The notes below the pieces were generated by a model, which worked only from the letters and a program-made list of their open reading frames with translations, searched no databases and was not told the origin of the DNA. This document shows, in pieces, positions 28,252 through 37,434 of a stretch of DNA of 64,000 nt. The position numbers and the translations under genes are program-made. The DNA is from Veillonella agrestimuris. Lineage in GTDB: Bacteria > Bacillota > Negativicutes > Veillonellales > Veillonellaceae. The stretch lies in the NCBI RefSeq assembly GCF_943193065.1, contig NZ_CALPCS010000002.1, forward strand, positions 100,473 through 164,472. The letters run 5' to 3'. How positions within the stretch are numbered: the stretch's first letter is position 1; each line of letters begins with the position of its first letter.

Positions 28252-29234
28252 CAAAAATGATGAAGCGTGGCATAGCCATGTTTACCTTGCTATTTGCTAT
28301 ATCCATAGGGATTATTTATTACACCATTGATTTAGAAGCGTTGCAAACACTGTCTACCTTTAACTGGGAATCCATCTTATTAGCTTTACTAGCATTAGCG
28401 CTGGGTATGTATTTTGATGGCTTGCGCTTACAACGACTAGTCAAAATAGGCGGCTATGAGTTATCCATTAAAGCCGTGTTGCGGGTCATATTTAGTAATT
28501 ACTTTATGGCTATGCTAACGCCTGGTGCTAGTGGTGGTGCCGTAGCGCAAGTGCTTGTATTGAAAACATATGGTGTACCATTGGGAAAAGGAACTCCCAT
28601 CGTATTAATACGAACAGTCTTTTCCATACTATTTTTAGTACTTATGTTACCTATTATTTTTCTCTACGATCCCATGGAAGTACCCTATATATCGCGCGAT
28701 ATGTTGTTAATTTTCTCAATTTTGGTCGTATTAGCGACGTTGATAGGGACCTATGCCTTACAAACGAAGTATATGCGACAATTTGTATATACTATGGCCA
28801 ATCGATTTAAAGCTAATAAAACAAAAGATTGGTTAGCAAAGTTAGAAACATTAAATCAAGGCTTTGGCTTATTATATAGAAAACCATGGCAATCATTTGT
28901 AGTATTTATAGAATCTGGATTGAGTTTGATTTGTTTATATTGCATTGCGCCAGCCTTGATGTTTGCTTTTACTACAGATGTACCAATCGTTCAAGTGTTA
29001 GATCGAATGATTGTATTAAATTTGATTCTCTATTTTGCCCCAACTCCAGGTGGTGCCGGTGTGGCAGAAGGTTTATTTGTTATGTTATTTGCACCTTATG
29101 TACCGATTGGTACTGTAGGAATTGTTGCCGTAGCATGGCGAGTTGTAGCTGAATATGTACCATTTTTTATTGGTATGTATGGCACACTCACCTTATATGG
29201 ACGCCAGTTTGTAGCTCGTGAAACATCAAGTTAA
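28248..29234 (+). CDS. Flippase-like / lysylphosphatidylglycerol synthase transmembrane-domain protein (YbhN family)
   Basis: A 328-aa membrane protein with about eight hydrophobic segments and the family motifs TPGASGGAVAQ (~97) and APTPGGAGVAEGLF (~264). The family matches the membrane half of MprF without the aminoacyl-transferase domain, so flippase activity is only inferred. It overlaps the deacetylase gene by 4 bp (ATGA), implying a shared pathway. Confidence 0.85.
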   Translation: MTKMMKRGIAMFTLLFAISIGIIYYTIDLEALQTLSTFNWESILLALLALALGMYFDGLRLQRLVKIGGYELSIKAVLRVIFSNYFMAMLTPGASGGAVAQVLVLKTYGVPLGKGTPIVLIRTVFSILFLVLMLPIIFLYDPMEVPYISRDMLLIFSILVVLATLIGTYALQTKYMRQFVYTMANRFKANKTKDWLAKLETLNQGFGLLYRKPWQSFVVFIESGLSLICLYCIAPALMFAFTTDVPIVQVLDRMIVLNLILYFAPTPGGAGVAEGLFVMLFAPYVPIGTVGIVAVAWRVVAEYVPFFIGMYGTLTLYGRQFVARETSS

Positions 29235-29249
29235 GCAAGGAGGCTTACT

Positions 29250-29699
29250 ATGTCTAAACCTAAAGCAGATAAATTTTATTTAGTGCAAGAAGATATTCTT
29301 CCTGAAGCGATAAAAAAGACCATTAAAGTAAAAGAAATATTAAAGTTAGGGGAAGTAAAAACTATCAATGAAGCAGTAGAAAAAATGGATCTGAGTCGTT
29401 CTGCCTATTATAAATATAAAGATTATGTATTTCCATTTTTTGAAATCGCCCAAGGTAAAATTGTAAGTATTACTGTTTCTATGTCAAATGAATCAGGTAT
29501 GTTATCTAGCGTATTGAAAGCAATTGCGGATAAAAATGGCAGTATTTTAACGATCAATCAAGATATTCCTTTACAAGGAATCGCCAATAGTAGTATTTCT
29601 TTTGAAACGAAAAATTTACAAGGTTCCCTGGAAGATTTACTTCACGATATTCGATCTATGAAGGGAATTATTAAGGTTGAAATTTTAGGCCAAGCATAG
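29250..29699 (+). CDS. ACT domain-containing protein (PheB-like)
   Basis: A 149-aa protein with an N-terminal helix-turn-helix-like segment (ILKLGEVKTINEAVEKMDLSRSAYYKYKDYVFPF cut at ~25-58) and a C-terminal ACT domain (~70-145) that would bind an amino acid. It corresponds to PheB/UPF0735, regularly found before hom or pheA. The position immediately upstream of hom-thrB suggests it senses an amino acid of that branch. Confidence 0.87.
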   Translation: MSKPKADKFYLVQEDILPEAIKKTIKVKEILKLGEVKTINEAVEKMDLSRSAYYKYKDYVFPFFEIAQGKIVSITVSMSNESGMLSSVLKAIADKNGSILTINQDIPLQGIANSSISFETKNLQGSLEDLLHDIRSMKGIIKVEILGQA

Positions 29700-29724
29700 G
29701 CTTGTGAAAGAGAGTAGGACTAGT

Positions 29725-31014
29725 ATGAAGACTGTAAAAATTGCCTTATTAGGTTTTGGCACTGTTGCACAAGGGACATTTAATTTGTTACAAGAAAATG
29801 CTGAACTCATTACGAATCGTACAGATGTAGATATTGAGATTGCTAAAATCTTTGTGCGCAATCCAGATAAATATAAAAATATTACATTGCCGAGTCATAC
29901 TACATATGTAACGAATGTAGAAGATATTATCAACGATGATTCTATCAGTATCGTTGTAGAACTCATGGGCGGTACTACATTTGCTAAAGATTGCGTAGAA
30001 GCAGCATTGAAAGCTAAAAAAAGCGTAGTTACCGCCAATAAAGATTTGTTAGCAGAAGCTGGACCGTATTTACTTGATTTAGCTCATAAAAATGGGGTCG
30101 ATTTAAAATTTGAAGCTTCTGTATTAGGTGGTATTCCTATTATTAAAACAATTTATGATTCCCTTGGTGGTAATCGCATTACCGAGCTAGTAGGTATTAT
30201 GAATGGTACGACAAACTTCATCTTGTCGAAAATGACCGAGGAAGGCTTAAGCTATAGTGATGTGTTAAAAGAAGCCCAAGAATTAGGTTATGCAGAAGCT
30301 GATCCTACAGCTGACGTAGAAGGTCTAGATGCAGCTCGAAAACTCGCTATTTTAGCATCTATTAGCTTTAATCGCCGTATCTTCTTTGAAGATGTAACCG
30401 TAGAAGGGATTACTAACATTGATACAGAAGATATCGATTTCGGTAAAGAATTTGGGTATAACATTAAACTAATAGGCAGCGCGAAAGAAACATCTAAAGG
30501 CTTATCCCTCAATGTATATCCTGCTTTTGTACTTTTGACACATCCACTAGCATCTGTACGAGGCTCTTATAACGCTTTATATATTAAAGGGAACGGTATC
30601 GATGATGCTATGTTCTATGGTCGAGGTGCTGGTAGTTTACCTACTGGTAGTTCTGTAGTAAGTGATATTATGGAAGTATCTAAAAATATTGCTTTTGACG
30701 CTACAGGCCATTTTAAGCCATTCTATTATGATCAAAAAAATATCTATGCCCCAGGTAAAGTCCAATCTAGCTACTACATTCGTTTAGCAGTTGATAATAA
30801 AATGGGGGTATTGGCCAAAATTTCAGCTAAAATGGCAGAAAATAAAATTTCTGTATTATCCATCGTACAGAGAAATATGGACCCTGAAACAGCAGTGCTT
30901 GCTATTGTAACATCTAAATGTCCACGGTCTTATATTTTAAACTTAATCGAATCCTTTAATAGTCTTCGCTCTGTACAAGAAGTTAATAGTGTTATTCGAA
31001 TCATGGAAGTATAA
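29725..31014 (+). CDS. hom: Homoserine dehydrogenase
   Basis: This enzyme reduces aspartate semialdehyde to homoserine with NAD(P)H. The start at 29725 gives MKTVKIALLGFGTVAQGT, the Rossmann loop; an earlier in-frame GTG (29704) has no support. GIMNGTTNFILSKM (~157) and the catalytic Lys region GYAEADPTADVEGLDAARK follow, and a C-terminal ACT domain (~350-429, YYIRLAVDNKMGVLAKIS) predicts feedback control by threonine. The asd gene that supplies its substrate is at 54655. Confidence 0.95.
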   Translation: MKTVKIALLGFGTVAQGTFNLLQENAELITNRTDVDIEIAKIFVRNPDKYKNITLPSHTTYVTNVEDIINDDSISIVVELMGGTTFAKDCVEAALKAKKSVVTANKDLLAEAGPYLLDLAHKNGVDLKFEASVLGGIPIIKTIYDSLGGNRITELVGIMNGTTNFILSKMTEEGLSYSDVLKEAQELGYAEADPTADVEGLDAARKLAILASISFNRRIFFEDVTVEGITNIDTEDIDFGKEFGYNIKLIGSAKETSKGLSLNVYPAFVLLTHPLASVRGSYNALYIKGNGIDDAMFYGRGAGSLPTGSSVVSDIMEVSKNIAFDATGHFKPFYYDQKNIYAPGKVQSSYYIRLAVDNKMGVLAKISAKMAENKISVLSIVQRNMDPETAVLAIVTSKCPRSYILNLIESFNSLRSVQEVNSVIRIMEV

Positions 31015-31016
31015 TA

Positions 31017-31931
31017 ATGGAACGTATTCGCGTACAAGTACCCGCTACGAGTGCAAACTGTGGTCCCGGATTTGATTGCTTAGGATTAGCATTAAATTTA
31101 TATAATATTTTTACCTTTGAAGCAGAACCAAAATCTAATCGTTTTACCTATACCTTTACTGGCTTTGGTGCTGATTTATTAGAGAAAGAAGATCCTAAAA
31201 CTAATTTAATTGGTATTGCTATGGAGCAAGTATTTGCTAAAGCACAAGAACCGATTCAATATGGACATATTACATCTGACACATTAATTCCTCCTTCTCG
31301 AGGCTTAGGTAGTAGTAGTACGGCCATCGTAGGGGGGCTATTATTAGCTAATGAATTAATCAGCAAACCGTTAACAAAAGAGGAATTATTAGTTATTGCT
31401 AACCGTATGGAAGGACATCCAGACAATGTGGCACCAGCTATTTACGGTAATTTATGTTGTGCTACAGGATTAAAAGATAGAGTATTAAATACAGTCATTC
31501 CTGTACCAGAAACACTACATTTTGCCGTAGTCGTTCCGGAAGTATTGGTGTCTACTGAATACGCCCGTTCCGTTTTGCCAAATCATGTACCTTTCAAAGA
31601 AGCCGTTCAAAATGTAAGTCATGCTTCTTTGTTTGTGACAAGTTTAATTACAAAACAATTAAATAATTTAACAGTAGCATTAGAAGATAATTTACACGTT
31701 CCCTATCGTAAAACATTGATTCCTCATTGTGATGAAGTTTTTACTGTTGCCAAAGAGAAGGGCGCTTACGGTGCGACCATCAGCGGATCTGGATCTACTT
31801 TGATTGCTTATGCCGACAAAGCACATGTGGAAGCAGTAGCAGCAGCGATGGGGCAAGTCTTTACGGATCACGGTATTGCCAATAAGACATATACATTAGA
31901 GGCAGACACAGTGGGGGCTAGTAGAGTATAA
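31017..31931 (+). CDS. thrB: Homoserine kinase
   Basis: A GHMP kinase that phosphorylates homoserine on the way to threonine. Motifs: VPATSANCGPGFDCLGLAL (~8-26), the ATP loop PPSRGLGSSSTAIVGG (~92-107) and the C-terminal GATISGSGSTLIAY (~252). It is 304 aa long and starts 2 bp after hom; thrC is not adjacent in this window. Confidence 0.95.
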   Translation: MERIRVQVPATSANCGPGFDCLGLALNLYNIFTFEAEPKSNRFTYTFTGFGADLLEKEDPKTNLIGIAMEQVFAKAQEPIQYGHITSDTLIPPSRGLGSSSTAIVGGLLLANELISKPLTKEELLVIANRMEGHPDNVAPAIYGNLCCATGLKDRVLNTVIPVPETLHFAVVVPEVLVSTEYARSVLPNHVPFKEAVQNVSHASLFVTSLITKQLNNLTVALEDNLHVPYRKTLIPHCDEVFTVAKEKGAYGATISGSGSTLIAYADKAHVEAVAAAMGQVFTDHGIANKTYTLEADTVGASRV

Positions 31932-31940
31932 ATGGACAAT

Positions 31941-31970
31941 TACAGTTTTCACTGTATATTGTGGTATAAT
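31941..31970 (+). promoter_or_regulatory. htpX promoter region with inverted repeat
   Basis: A consensus -10 TATAAT is at 31965-31970. No good -35 is seen; instead TACAGT-TTTC-ACTGTA (31941-31956), a perfect inverted repeat, occupies the -35 region and may be an operator or activator site. Confidence 0.5.
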
Positions 31971-32016
31971 AATAACGAGTTAGGGCATAGGCCAAAAACA
32001 TAAGTTGGAGGAATCT

Positions 32017-32874
32017 ATGAACAATTTAAAAACAACAATCTTGCTAGCTTCGTTAACAGCGTTGTTAGTATTTTTAGGTAATGCCTTTGGCGGCACTCAA
32101 GGTATGATGCTCATGTTCATCGTATCTGGGGTAATGACCTTTATGTCTTATTGGTATAGTGACAAAATGGTATTAGCCCAATATAATGCACAAGAAGTCA
32201 ATGCGCAGTCCGATCCAAAACTATATGGTATGGTGCAGCGATTGGCAGCTAATGGGAATCTACCGATGCCTAAGGTATATATCATACCGAGCGAAATCCC
32301 TAATGCTTTTGCGACTGGTCGCAATCCAGAACATGCAGCAGTAGCTGTAACAGCAGGGATTCAACGATTATTAACAGATGAAGAGTTAGAAGGCGTATTG
32401 GGACATGAACTGACACATGTTAAAAATCGTGATACTTTAATCAGTACTGTTGCCGCTATTATTGGAGGCGCCATTTCTACGATTGCTCAGTTTGGGCTTA
32501 TTTTTGGCGGTCGTTCTGATGATAGAGAAAACAATGGCAACCCTATTGCTCTTATTGCTATGATGGTGTTGGCTCCTTTAGCAGCGTCTATTATTCAAAT
32601 GACGATTTCCAGAACTCGCGAATATGCTGCTGATGAGGGGGGCGCAGAACTTTCAAAAAATCCAATGGCATTAGCATCTGCCCTGGCAAAAATCGACCAT
32701 TATTCGAAATATGGAGCGCTGCCAAATGCTAATAATGCTACCGCCCATATGTTTATTGTCAATCCTATGATGGGACTTGGTGAAAGCTTATCTAATCTGT
32801 TCAGTACACATCCGCGTACGGAAGATCGCATTGCAAAATTGAAAGAATTATCATTACAGTCTAAATATAAGTAA
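32017..32874 (+). CDS. htpX: Zinc metalloprotease HtpX
   Basis: A membrane-bound M48 protease for quality control of membrane proteins. Two N-terminal transmembrane segments (~5-50) precede the zinc motif [11 protein letters not shown] (HExxH, ~127-131). Two more hydrophobic segments (~145-200) are followed by the third ligand region [19 protein letters not shown] supports the ATG at 32017; an earlier TTG (32005) overlaps that site. It is 285 aa long. Confidence 0.94.
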   Translation: MNNLKTTILLASLTALLVFLGNAFGGTQGMMLMFIVSGVMTFMSYWYSDKMVLAQYNAQEVNAQSDPKLYGMVQRLAANGNLPMPKVYIIPSEIPNAFATGRNPEHAAVAVTAGIQRLLTDEELEGVLGHELTHVKNRDTLISTVAAIIGGAISTIAQFGLIFGGRSDDRENNGNPIALIAMMVLAPLAASIIQMTISRTREYAADEGGAELSKNPMALASALAKIDHYSKYGALPNANNATAHMFIVNPMMGLGESLSNLFSTHPRTEDRIAKLKELSLQSKYK

Positions 32875-32893
32875 ACGAACAGGAGGCATAATC

Positions 32894-33301
32894 ATGGAAG
32901 AAACATTAGTGTTAATTAAGCCAGATGGTGTAAAACGTCAAATTTGTGGTGAAATCATTAGCCGTTATGAACGTAAAGGTTTACTTATTAAAGCTATGAA
33001 GCTAGTAACAGCTTCTAGAGCACTAGGAGAAGAACATTATGCTGAGCATAAAGAGAAAGCGTTCTTTGGTGAGCTTGTTGATTTCATAACATCTGGACCA
33101 GTATTGGCTTTTGTCTTAGCTGGTAAACATGCAGTTACTTCTGTTCGTTCTATCAATGGTGCTACAAATCCAGTAGATGCAGTACCTGGTAGTATTCGTG
33201 GTGACTATGCCTTAACTATGGACTCCAATGTAGTTCATGCATCGGACTCTGTTGAGTCTGCTAATCGCGAAATTCATTTATGGTTTCCTGAATATAAATA
33301 A
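32894..33301 (+). CDS. ndk: Nucleoside diphosphate kinase
   Basis: Ndk transfers the gamma-phosphate between nucleoside di- and triphosphates through a phosphohistidine. It begins [15 protein letters not shown], and the active-site histidine is in SNVVHASDS (~114). Length (135 aa) is standard. It lies 19 bp after htpX with AGGAGG. Confidence 0.97.
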   Translation: MEETLVLIKPDGVKRQICGEIISRYERKGLLIKAMKLVTASRALGEEHYAEHKEKAFFGELVDFITSGPVLAFVLAGKHAVTSVRSINGATNPVDAVPGSIRGDYALTMDSNVVHASDSVESANREIHLWFPEYK

Positions 33302-33315
33302 AAGGAGGGCTCAAA

Positions 33316-33831
33316 ATGGGCAGTAGCGTTTATACGAAAACTGGTGATAAAGGCACAACAGGCCTTTATACAGGTGAACGAGTTCAAAAATCATCACTTC
33401 GTGTGGAAGCTTATGGCACGATTGATGAACTACAAGCTTTTCTTGGCTTAGCAAGAGCACATGCAACACATTCAAAAGTGCAAGCTGAATTGCTCGACAT
33501 TGAGCGTACATTATGGACATTGATGGCTGACGTAGCTAGTCTTGGCCAAAATCCTAAAATAACAGACCAACAAGTGAAACACTTGGAAAAAGCGATTGAT
33601 AAATTTGATGAACAGTTAGAGCCGTTGGCAAGTTTTGTCATTCCTGGCGATCATGTTTCATCATCTTACTTGCATGTAGCTAGAACTGTTGCACGCCGCG
33701 CAGAACGCGTTTTATGGCGCGTATTAGATAATGGTGAAGAAGTACATGAGTCCAATTTGCGATATTTAAATCGCTTATCCGATTTATGTTTTATTCTTAG
33801 CCGTGTTGAAGAAGAGCTTGACGCAGAATAA
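33316..33831 (+). CDS. PduO-type cob(I)alamin adenosyltransferase
   Basis: This enzyme adenosylates cob(I)alamin/cobinamide to give the coenzyme form. The N-terminal ATP-binding loop YTKTGDKGTTGLYTGERV (~6-23), the RTVARRAER motif (~120) and YLNRLSDLCFILSR (~148) define the PduO/MMAB family. It is 171 aa long. Its neighbours are the late cobalamin genes. Adenosylcobalamin would be needed for methylmalonyl-CoA mutase in succinate/propionate metabolism, which is known for Veillonella but not visible here. Confidence 0.93.
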   Translation: MGSSVYTKTGDKGTTGLYTGERVQKSSLRVEAYGTIDELQAFLGLARAHATHSKVQAELLDIERTLWTLMADVASLGQNPKITDQQVKHLEKAIDKFDEQLEPLASFVIPGDHVSSSYLHVARTVARRAERVLWRVLDNGEEVHESNLRYLNRLSDLCFILSRVEEELDAE

Positions 33832-33832
33832 A

Positions 33833-33867
33833 TAAAAAAAGCTATGTCATGCACATAGCTTTTTTAT
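33833..33867. terminator. Terminator after the adenosyltransferase gene
   Basis: GCTATGT (33841-33847) pairs with ACATAGC (33853-33859) around CATGC, flanked by AAAAAA and TTTTTT. The stem extends through the A/T tracts and can serve both strands. Confidence 0.88.
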
Positions 33868-33939
33868 TTTCCTCTATTGAGGTTGTCTAATTCTATATTC
33901 AATAGGACTTATGTATCAACAAATGGGTTTACATTATTA

Positions 33940-34275
33940 CTATTGAGTGATATCTTGAGTCAATACATCGTGAGGGCTAGGGTAGAAAAAGAAAATATGA
34001 GGAATTTCATATCTAAATTTTTCTCTTAATAAATCTGATAAGGTCGTTTCAAACCGAATGAGTTCAGAGGAACTAAAATTAAAATCCTCTACGAGGACAA
34101 ATAGTTGTGGCTCCACTTGTGGTGCATTGGGTGGTAATTGCTCTGGATCGATTGGTATGTTTACAATAACTCGCACGGTGCCGATATAACCACCTTGTCC
34201 ATCTTCAATAGCTACTCGATATGTATTTTCCCATAAGGTAGACATCATTTTTAGTTTCATATTCATAATTTCCAT
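33940..34275 (-). CDS. Hypothetical protein, unrecognised
   Basis: A 111-aa soluble protein that I do not recognise. It has a good ribosome site (AAAGGAGAG, ~6 nt before the ATG), so it is probably real. It is acidic, with no signal peptide or membrane segment, a Pro-rich loop (~42-55, DPEQLPPNAPQVEP), then VLVEDFNFSSSELIRFETTL and a C-terminal aromatic stretch (IFFFYPSPHD). It is encoded on the minus strand between the cobalamin adenosyltransferase and cobU, divergent from cobU with only 63 bp between. A regulatory or cobamide-related role is possible by position only. Confidence 0.65.
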   Translation of the reverse strand: MEIMNMKLKMMSTLWENTYRVAIEDGQGGYIGTVRVIVNIPIDPEQLPPNAPQVEPQLFVLVEDFNFSSSELIRFETTLSDLLREKFRYEIPHIFFFYPSPHDVLTQDITQ

Positions 34276-34338
34276 CGTATCTCTCCTTTGTTATACTAAT
34301 AATGATACAGAAATTATATATACTTGTATAGGTGATTT

Positions 34339-34917
34339 ATGAAATCAACAATTATACTTTGCTCTGGTGGAGCAAGAAGTGGAAAAAGTGAATTTGCTGA
34401 ACGATTAGCGAAATCATTACCAGGACAAAAGGCTTACATTGCAACAGGTCAAGCTTTCGATGACGAAATGAAAGATCGCATTGTTAAACATCAAGCGAGA
34501 AGAGGGACTGAATGGCATACTTATGAAGTGCCTACTTTTTTATCCCTTGCATGGCCGACGATAGAACTAGATAATGATATCATTTTGATTGACTGTTTAA
34601 CGATGTTCACTACAAATCATTTCTTTGCCTATGGAGATATTGATAATCAAGAATCAGCCAATGAAGTAGAACAAGCAATCATAACAGAAGTGCAAGCTTT
34701 ATTGACATTAATTCAAGCTAGTCAAGATAAGATCGTTATATTTGTAACCAATGAATTAGGATTAGGTATTGTGCCAGATAATAAATTAACTCGCTATTTC
34801 CGCGATATTGCAGGACGTATTAACCAAGAAGTAGCTAGAGCAGCAGATAAGCTATATCTCACGATTAGTGGTGTAACGATAGAATTAAAATCTCAGGAGG
34901 TTCATATAGATGGCTAA
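34339..34917 (+). CDS. cobU: Adenosylcobinamide kinase / adenosylcobinamide-phosphate guanylyltransferase
   Basis: CobU phosphorylates adenosylcobinamide and then adds GMP to it. The P-loop GGARSGKS (~9-16) starts the protein, and the guanylylated histidine lies in IVKHQARRGTEW (~55). VTNELGLGIVPDN (~138) is characteristic. It is 192 aa long. It overlaps cobQ by 8 bp and heads the cobUQ-cbiB-cobS operon. Confidence 0.95.
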   Translation: MKSTIILCSGGARSGKSEFAERLAKSLPGQKAYIATGQAFDDEMKDRIVKHQARRGTEWHTYEVPTFLSLAWPTIELDNDIILIDCLTMFTTNHFFAYGDIDNQESANEVEQAIITEVQALLTLIQASQDKIVIFVTNELGLGIVPDNKLTRYFRDIAGRINQEVARAADKLYLTISGVTIELKSQEVHIDG

Positions 34918-36436
34918 AAAAATTATGTTCCAGGGAACGAGCTCCAATGTAGGAAAAAGTATTTTATGTACCGCCTTATGTCGTATTCTCTATCGTAAAG
35001 GTTATAAAACGGTTCCCTTCAAAGCGCAAAATATGGCATTAAATTCTTATGTTACTAAATGGGGGGATGAAATCGGTAGAGCTCAAGTTGCCCAAGCAGA
35101 AGCAGCTGGCATCGATCCTATCGTTCAAATGAACCCTGTTTTATTGAAACCTACAGGTAATCAATCGTCTCAAGTAGTACTCATGGGGAAACCAGTAGGT
35201 ATATATTCTGCCAAAGAATACCACACAAAATATTCTTTAACAGCTTTAGATAAAGTAAAAGAATCATTAGATTTCTTAGATAGAAATTTTGAAATGATCG
35301 TTATTGAAGGGGCTGGTAGCCCTGCAGAAGTTAATTTGAAAGCTAATGATATCGTCAATATGCGCATTGCAAAAATGACGCAGGCTCCAGTATTGTTAAT
35401 TGCCGATATCGATCGCGGCGGTGCCATAGCCTCTATCGTAGGAACTTTAGAATTATTAGAACCAGAAGAACGAGACTTAATCAGAGGTATTGTTATCAAT
35501 AAATTCCGTGGCGATATTAAGTTATTAGAACCAGCTTTGACTTTCATAGAAGAAAAAACAGGAAAAAAAGTGGTCGGCGTCATTCCTGCTATTGAACAGC
35601 TAGATATTGATGAAGAAGACTCGGTAGCGTTAGAAAATAAACGAAATGCAACACATAAAGAGATTCAAATTGCTGTACTACAAACTCCTAAAATATCTAA
35701 TTTTACAGATTTTGATGCATTAAATTATGAACCTGATGTATCCGTTCGATTTGTAGGGCCTGGTGAAGCATTAGGTCAACCGGATTTAGTAATTTTGCCT
35801 GGTTCTAAAAATACATTAGCGGATTTGCAATATCTAAGAGATTCTGGCTTTGCTGAAGAAGTACAAGCTCTAGCAGCTGCTGGTACTCCTGTTATTGGCA
35901 TTTGTGGTGGTAATCAAATGTTGGGAACGACTATCTATGATCCGCACCATATGGAAGGGGATATTGAAGAAATCCAAGGTCTTGCACTTGTACCATCGAC
36001 AACGACTATGAAAGATCAAAAAATGACTCACCAAGTCACTTTCGATGTAGAAGGCCTTCAATTTCTTAACGGTAGCTATTCTGGAAAGAATTTAGTGGGC
36101 TACGAAATCCATATGGGCGATACTACACCTAATGAAGAATCGGTAAAACGGTGTTTTACTATTACATCTCGCAGTGAACAACCAGTCCATGTAGTAGATG
36201 GTTTCATCGATGGTAATGGACGGATCATGGGCACTTATATTCATGGTGTATTTGATAATGATGAATTTAGACGATTTATCATTAATCAATTACGACTTGC
36301 CAAAGGATTAGATGAACAGCCGATATTGTTCCGTTATTTTGACCATAAAAATAATGCTTATAATCGCTTAGCTGATATAGTAGAAGAACATTTAGATATG
36401 GACTATATTATGAATCTATTAAAGGATAATGCGTGA
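34910..36436 (+). CDS. cobQ: Cobyric acid synthase
   Basis: This glutamine-dependent enzyme (CbiP/CobQ) amidates the b, d, e and g side chains of adenosylcobyrinic acid diamide. The N-terminal P-loop-like domain begins MFQGTSSNVGKSILC (~5-19). The C-terminal class I amidotransferase domain has the nucleophile Cys in GICGGNQMLG (~332) and the catalytic His in TYIHGVFDN (~443). It is 508 aa long. Its presence implies that the cell can work on cobyrinic-acid intermediates, not only scavenge cobinamide. Confidence 0.95.
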   Translation: MAKKIMFQGTSSNVGKSILCTALCRILYRKGYKTVPFKAQNMALNSYVTKWGDEIGRAQVAQAEAAGIDPIVQMNPVLLKPTGNQSSQVVLMGKPVGIYSAKEYHTKYSLTALDKVKESLDFLDRNFEMIVIEGAGSPAEVNLKANDIVNMRIAKMTQAPVLLIADIDRGGAIASIVGTLELLEPEERDLIRGIVINKFRGDIKLLEPALTFIEEKTGKKVVGVIPAIEQLDIDEEDSVALENKRNATHKEIQIAVLQTPKISNFTDFDALNYEPDVSVRFVGPGEALGQPDLVILPGSKNTLADLQYLRDSGFAEEVQALAAAGTPVIGICGGNQMLGTTIYDPHHMEGDIEEIQGLALVPSTTTMKDQKMTHQVTFDVEGLQFLNGSYSGKNLVGYEIHMGDTTPNEESVKRCFTITSRSEQPVHVVDGFIDGNGRIMGTYIHGVFDNDEFRRFIINQLRLAKGLDEQPILFRYFDHKNNAYNRLADIVEEHLDMDYIMNLLKDNA

Positions 36437-37434
36437 CACTTATGAATATACATACAGTTTTAGATTGGTTTACTACATATAGCTATGTTTGTATTCCTCT
36501 ATTGGCGTTTTTATTAGATATAGCCTTAGGTGACCCGAAATCAAAATTTCATCCTGTCGTATTAATGGGGCGTATTATCAGCTTTTTTGAAGCTGTCTTT
36601 TATAAAGAGACTGATAATGATACGAAAAAACTCTGGTATGGTGGGATTGCGGTAGGATTTATTTTACTCACAACATATATCATTACATCCCTCATATTGT
36701 GGTTTGCTGCATTTATTAATGAATGGGTTCTCTATATTGTAGAGATTTTAATTCTTTACATTACTATTTCTCCTCGCTCTCTCGGTGGTGCAGGCTTTGA
36801 ACTTAATCGATTATTAAAACAAGGTTCTCTCAAAGAAGCGCGAGAAAAATTGTCTTGGATTGTAGGGCGCGATACAGAAGATCTTGACGAAAGTGAAATT
36901 ACTCGAGCTACAGTAGAAACAATTTCAGAAAATACCATTGATGGGGTAGTGGCTCCATTATTTTGGTTCGTCATAGCTGGCCCTATAGGTGCTGTATTAT
37001 ACCGTGCTGCCAATACAATGGACTCCATGATGGGCTATAAAAATGAAAAATATCTATTTTTTGGTAGAGTAGCTGCTAAATTAGATGATTGGTTAAATTG
37101 GATCCCTGCTCGTATTACCTTTATTTTATTTCTTATAGCTGCCTTTATCTTACGATTTGATGCGAAACAAGCCTTTCATATTACAATACGAGATGCTAAA
37201 AAACATCCAAGTCCCAATAGTGGTTATGCAGAAGCACCGGTAGCAGGTGCTTTACACATACGATTAGGGGGCTTTAATCGGTATTTTAATAAAGAAACAT
37301 TCCGGCCTTATATGGGGGATCCTTTAGAAGAAATGAATCGATTACATATTACTCGTACTATTTATATGATGTACTGCGCTACAGTGCTTATGATTATTCT
37401 ATCAACACTGACTATATATGGAGTTACAATCTAA
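36433..37434 (+). CDS. cbiB: Adenosylcobinamide-phosphate synthase CbiB
   Basis: CbiB attaches aminopropanol (or its phosphate) to adenosylcobyric acid. The multi-pass membrane protein shows LDIALGDPKSKFHPVVLMG (~24), ISPRSLGGAGFEL, SENTIDGVVAPLFW (~165), RAANTMDSMMGY and HPSPNSGYAEAPVAGALHIRLGG. The GTG start at 36433 overlaps the cobQ stop (GTGA) and has AAAGGA upstream; an ATG at 36442 is a weaker choice. Confidence 0.94.
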   Translation: MTLMNIHTVLDWFTTYSYVCIPLLAFLLDIALGDPKSKFHPVVLMGRIISFFEAVFYKETDNDTKKLWYGGIAVGFILLTTYIITSLILWFAAFINEWVLYIVEILILYITISPRSLGGAGFELNRLLKQGSLKEAREKLSWIVGRDTEDLDESEITRATVETISENTIDGVVAPLFWFVIAGPIGAVLYRAANTMDSMMGYKNEKYLFFGRVAAKLDDWLNWIPARITFILFLIAAFILRFDAKQAFHITIRDAKKHPSPNSGYAEAPVAGALHIRLGGFNRYFNKETFRPYMGDPLEEMNRLHITRTIYMMYCATVLMIILSTLTIYGVTI

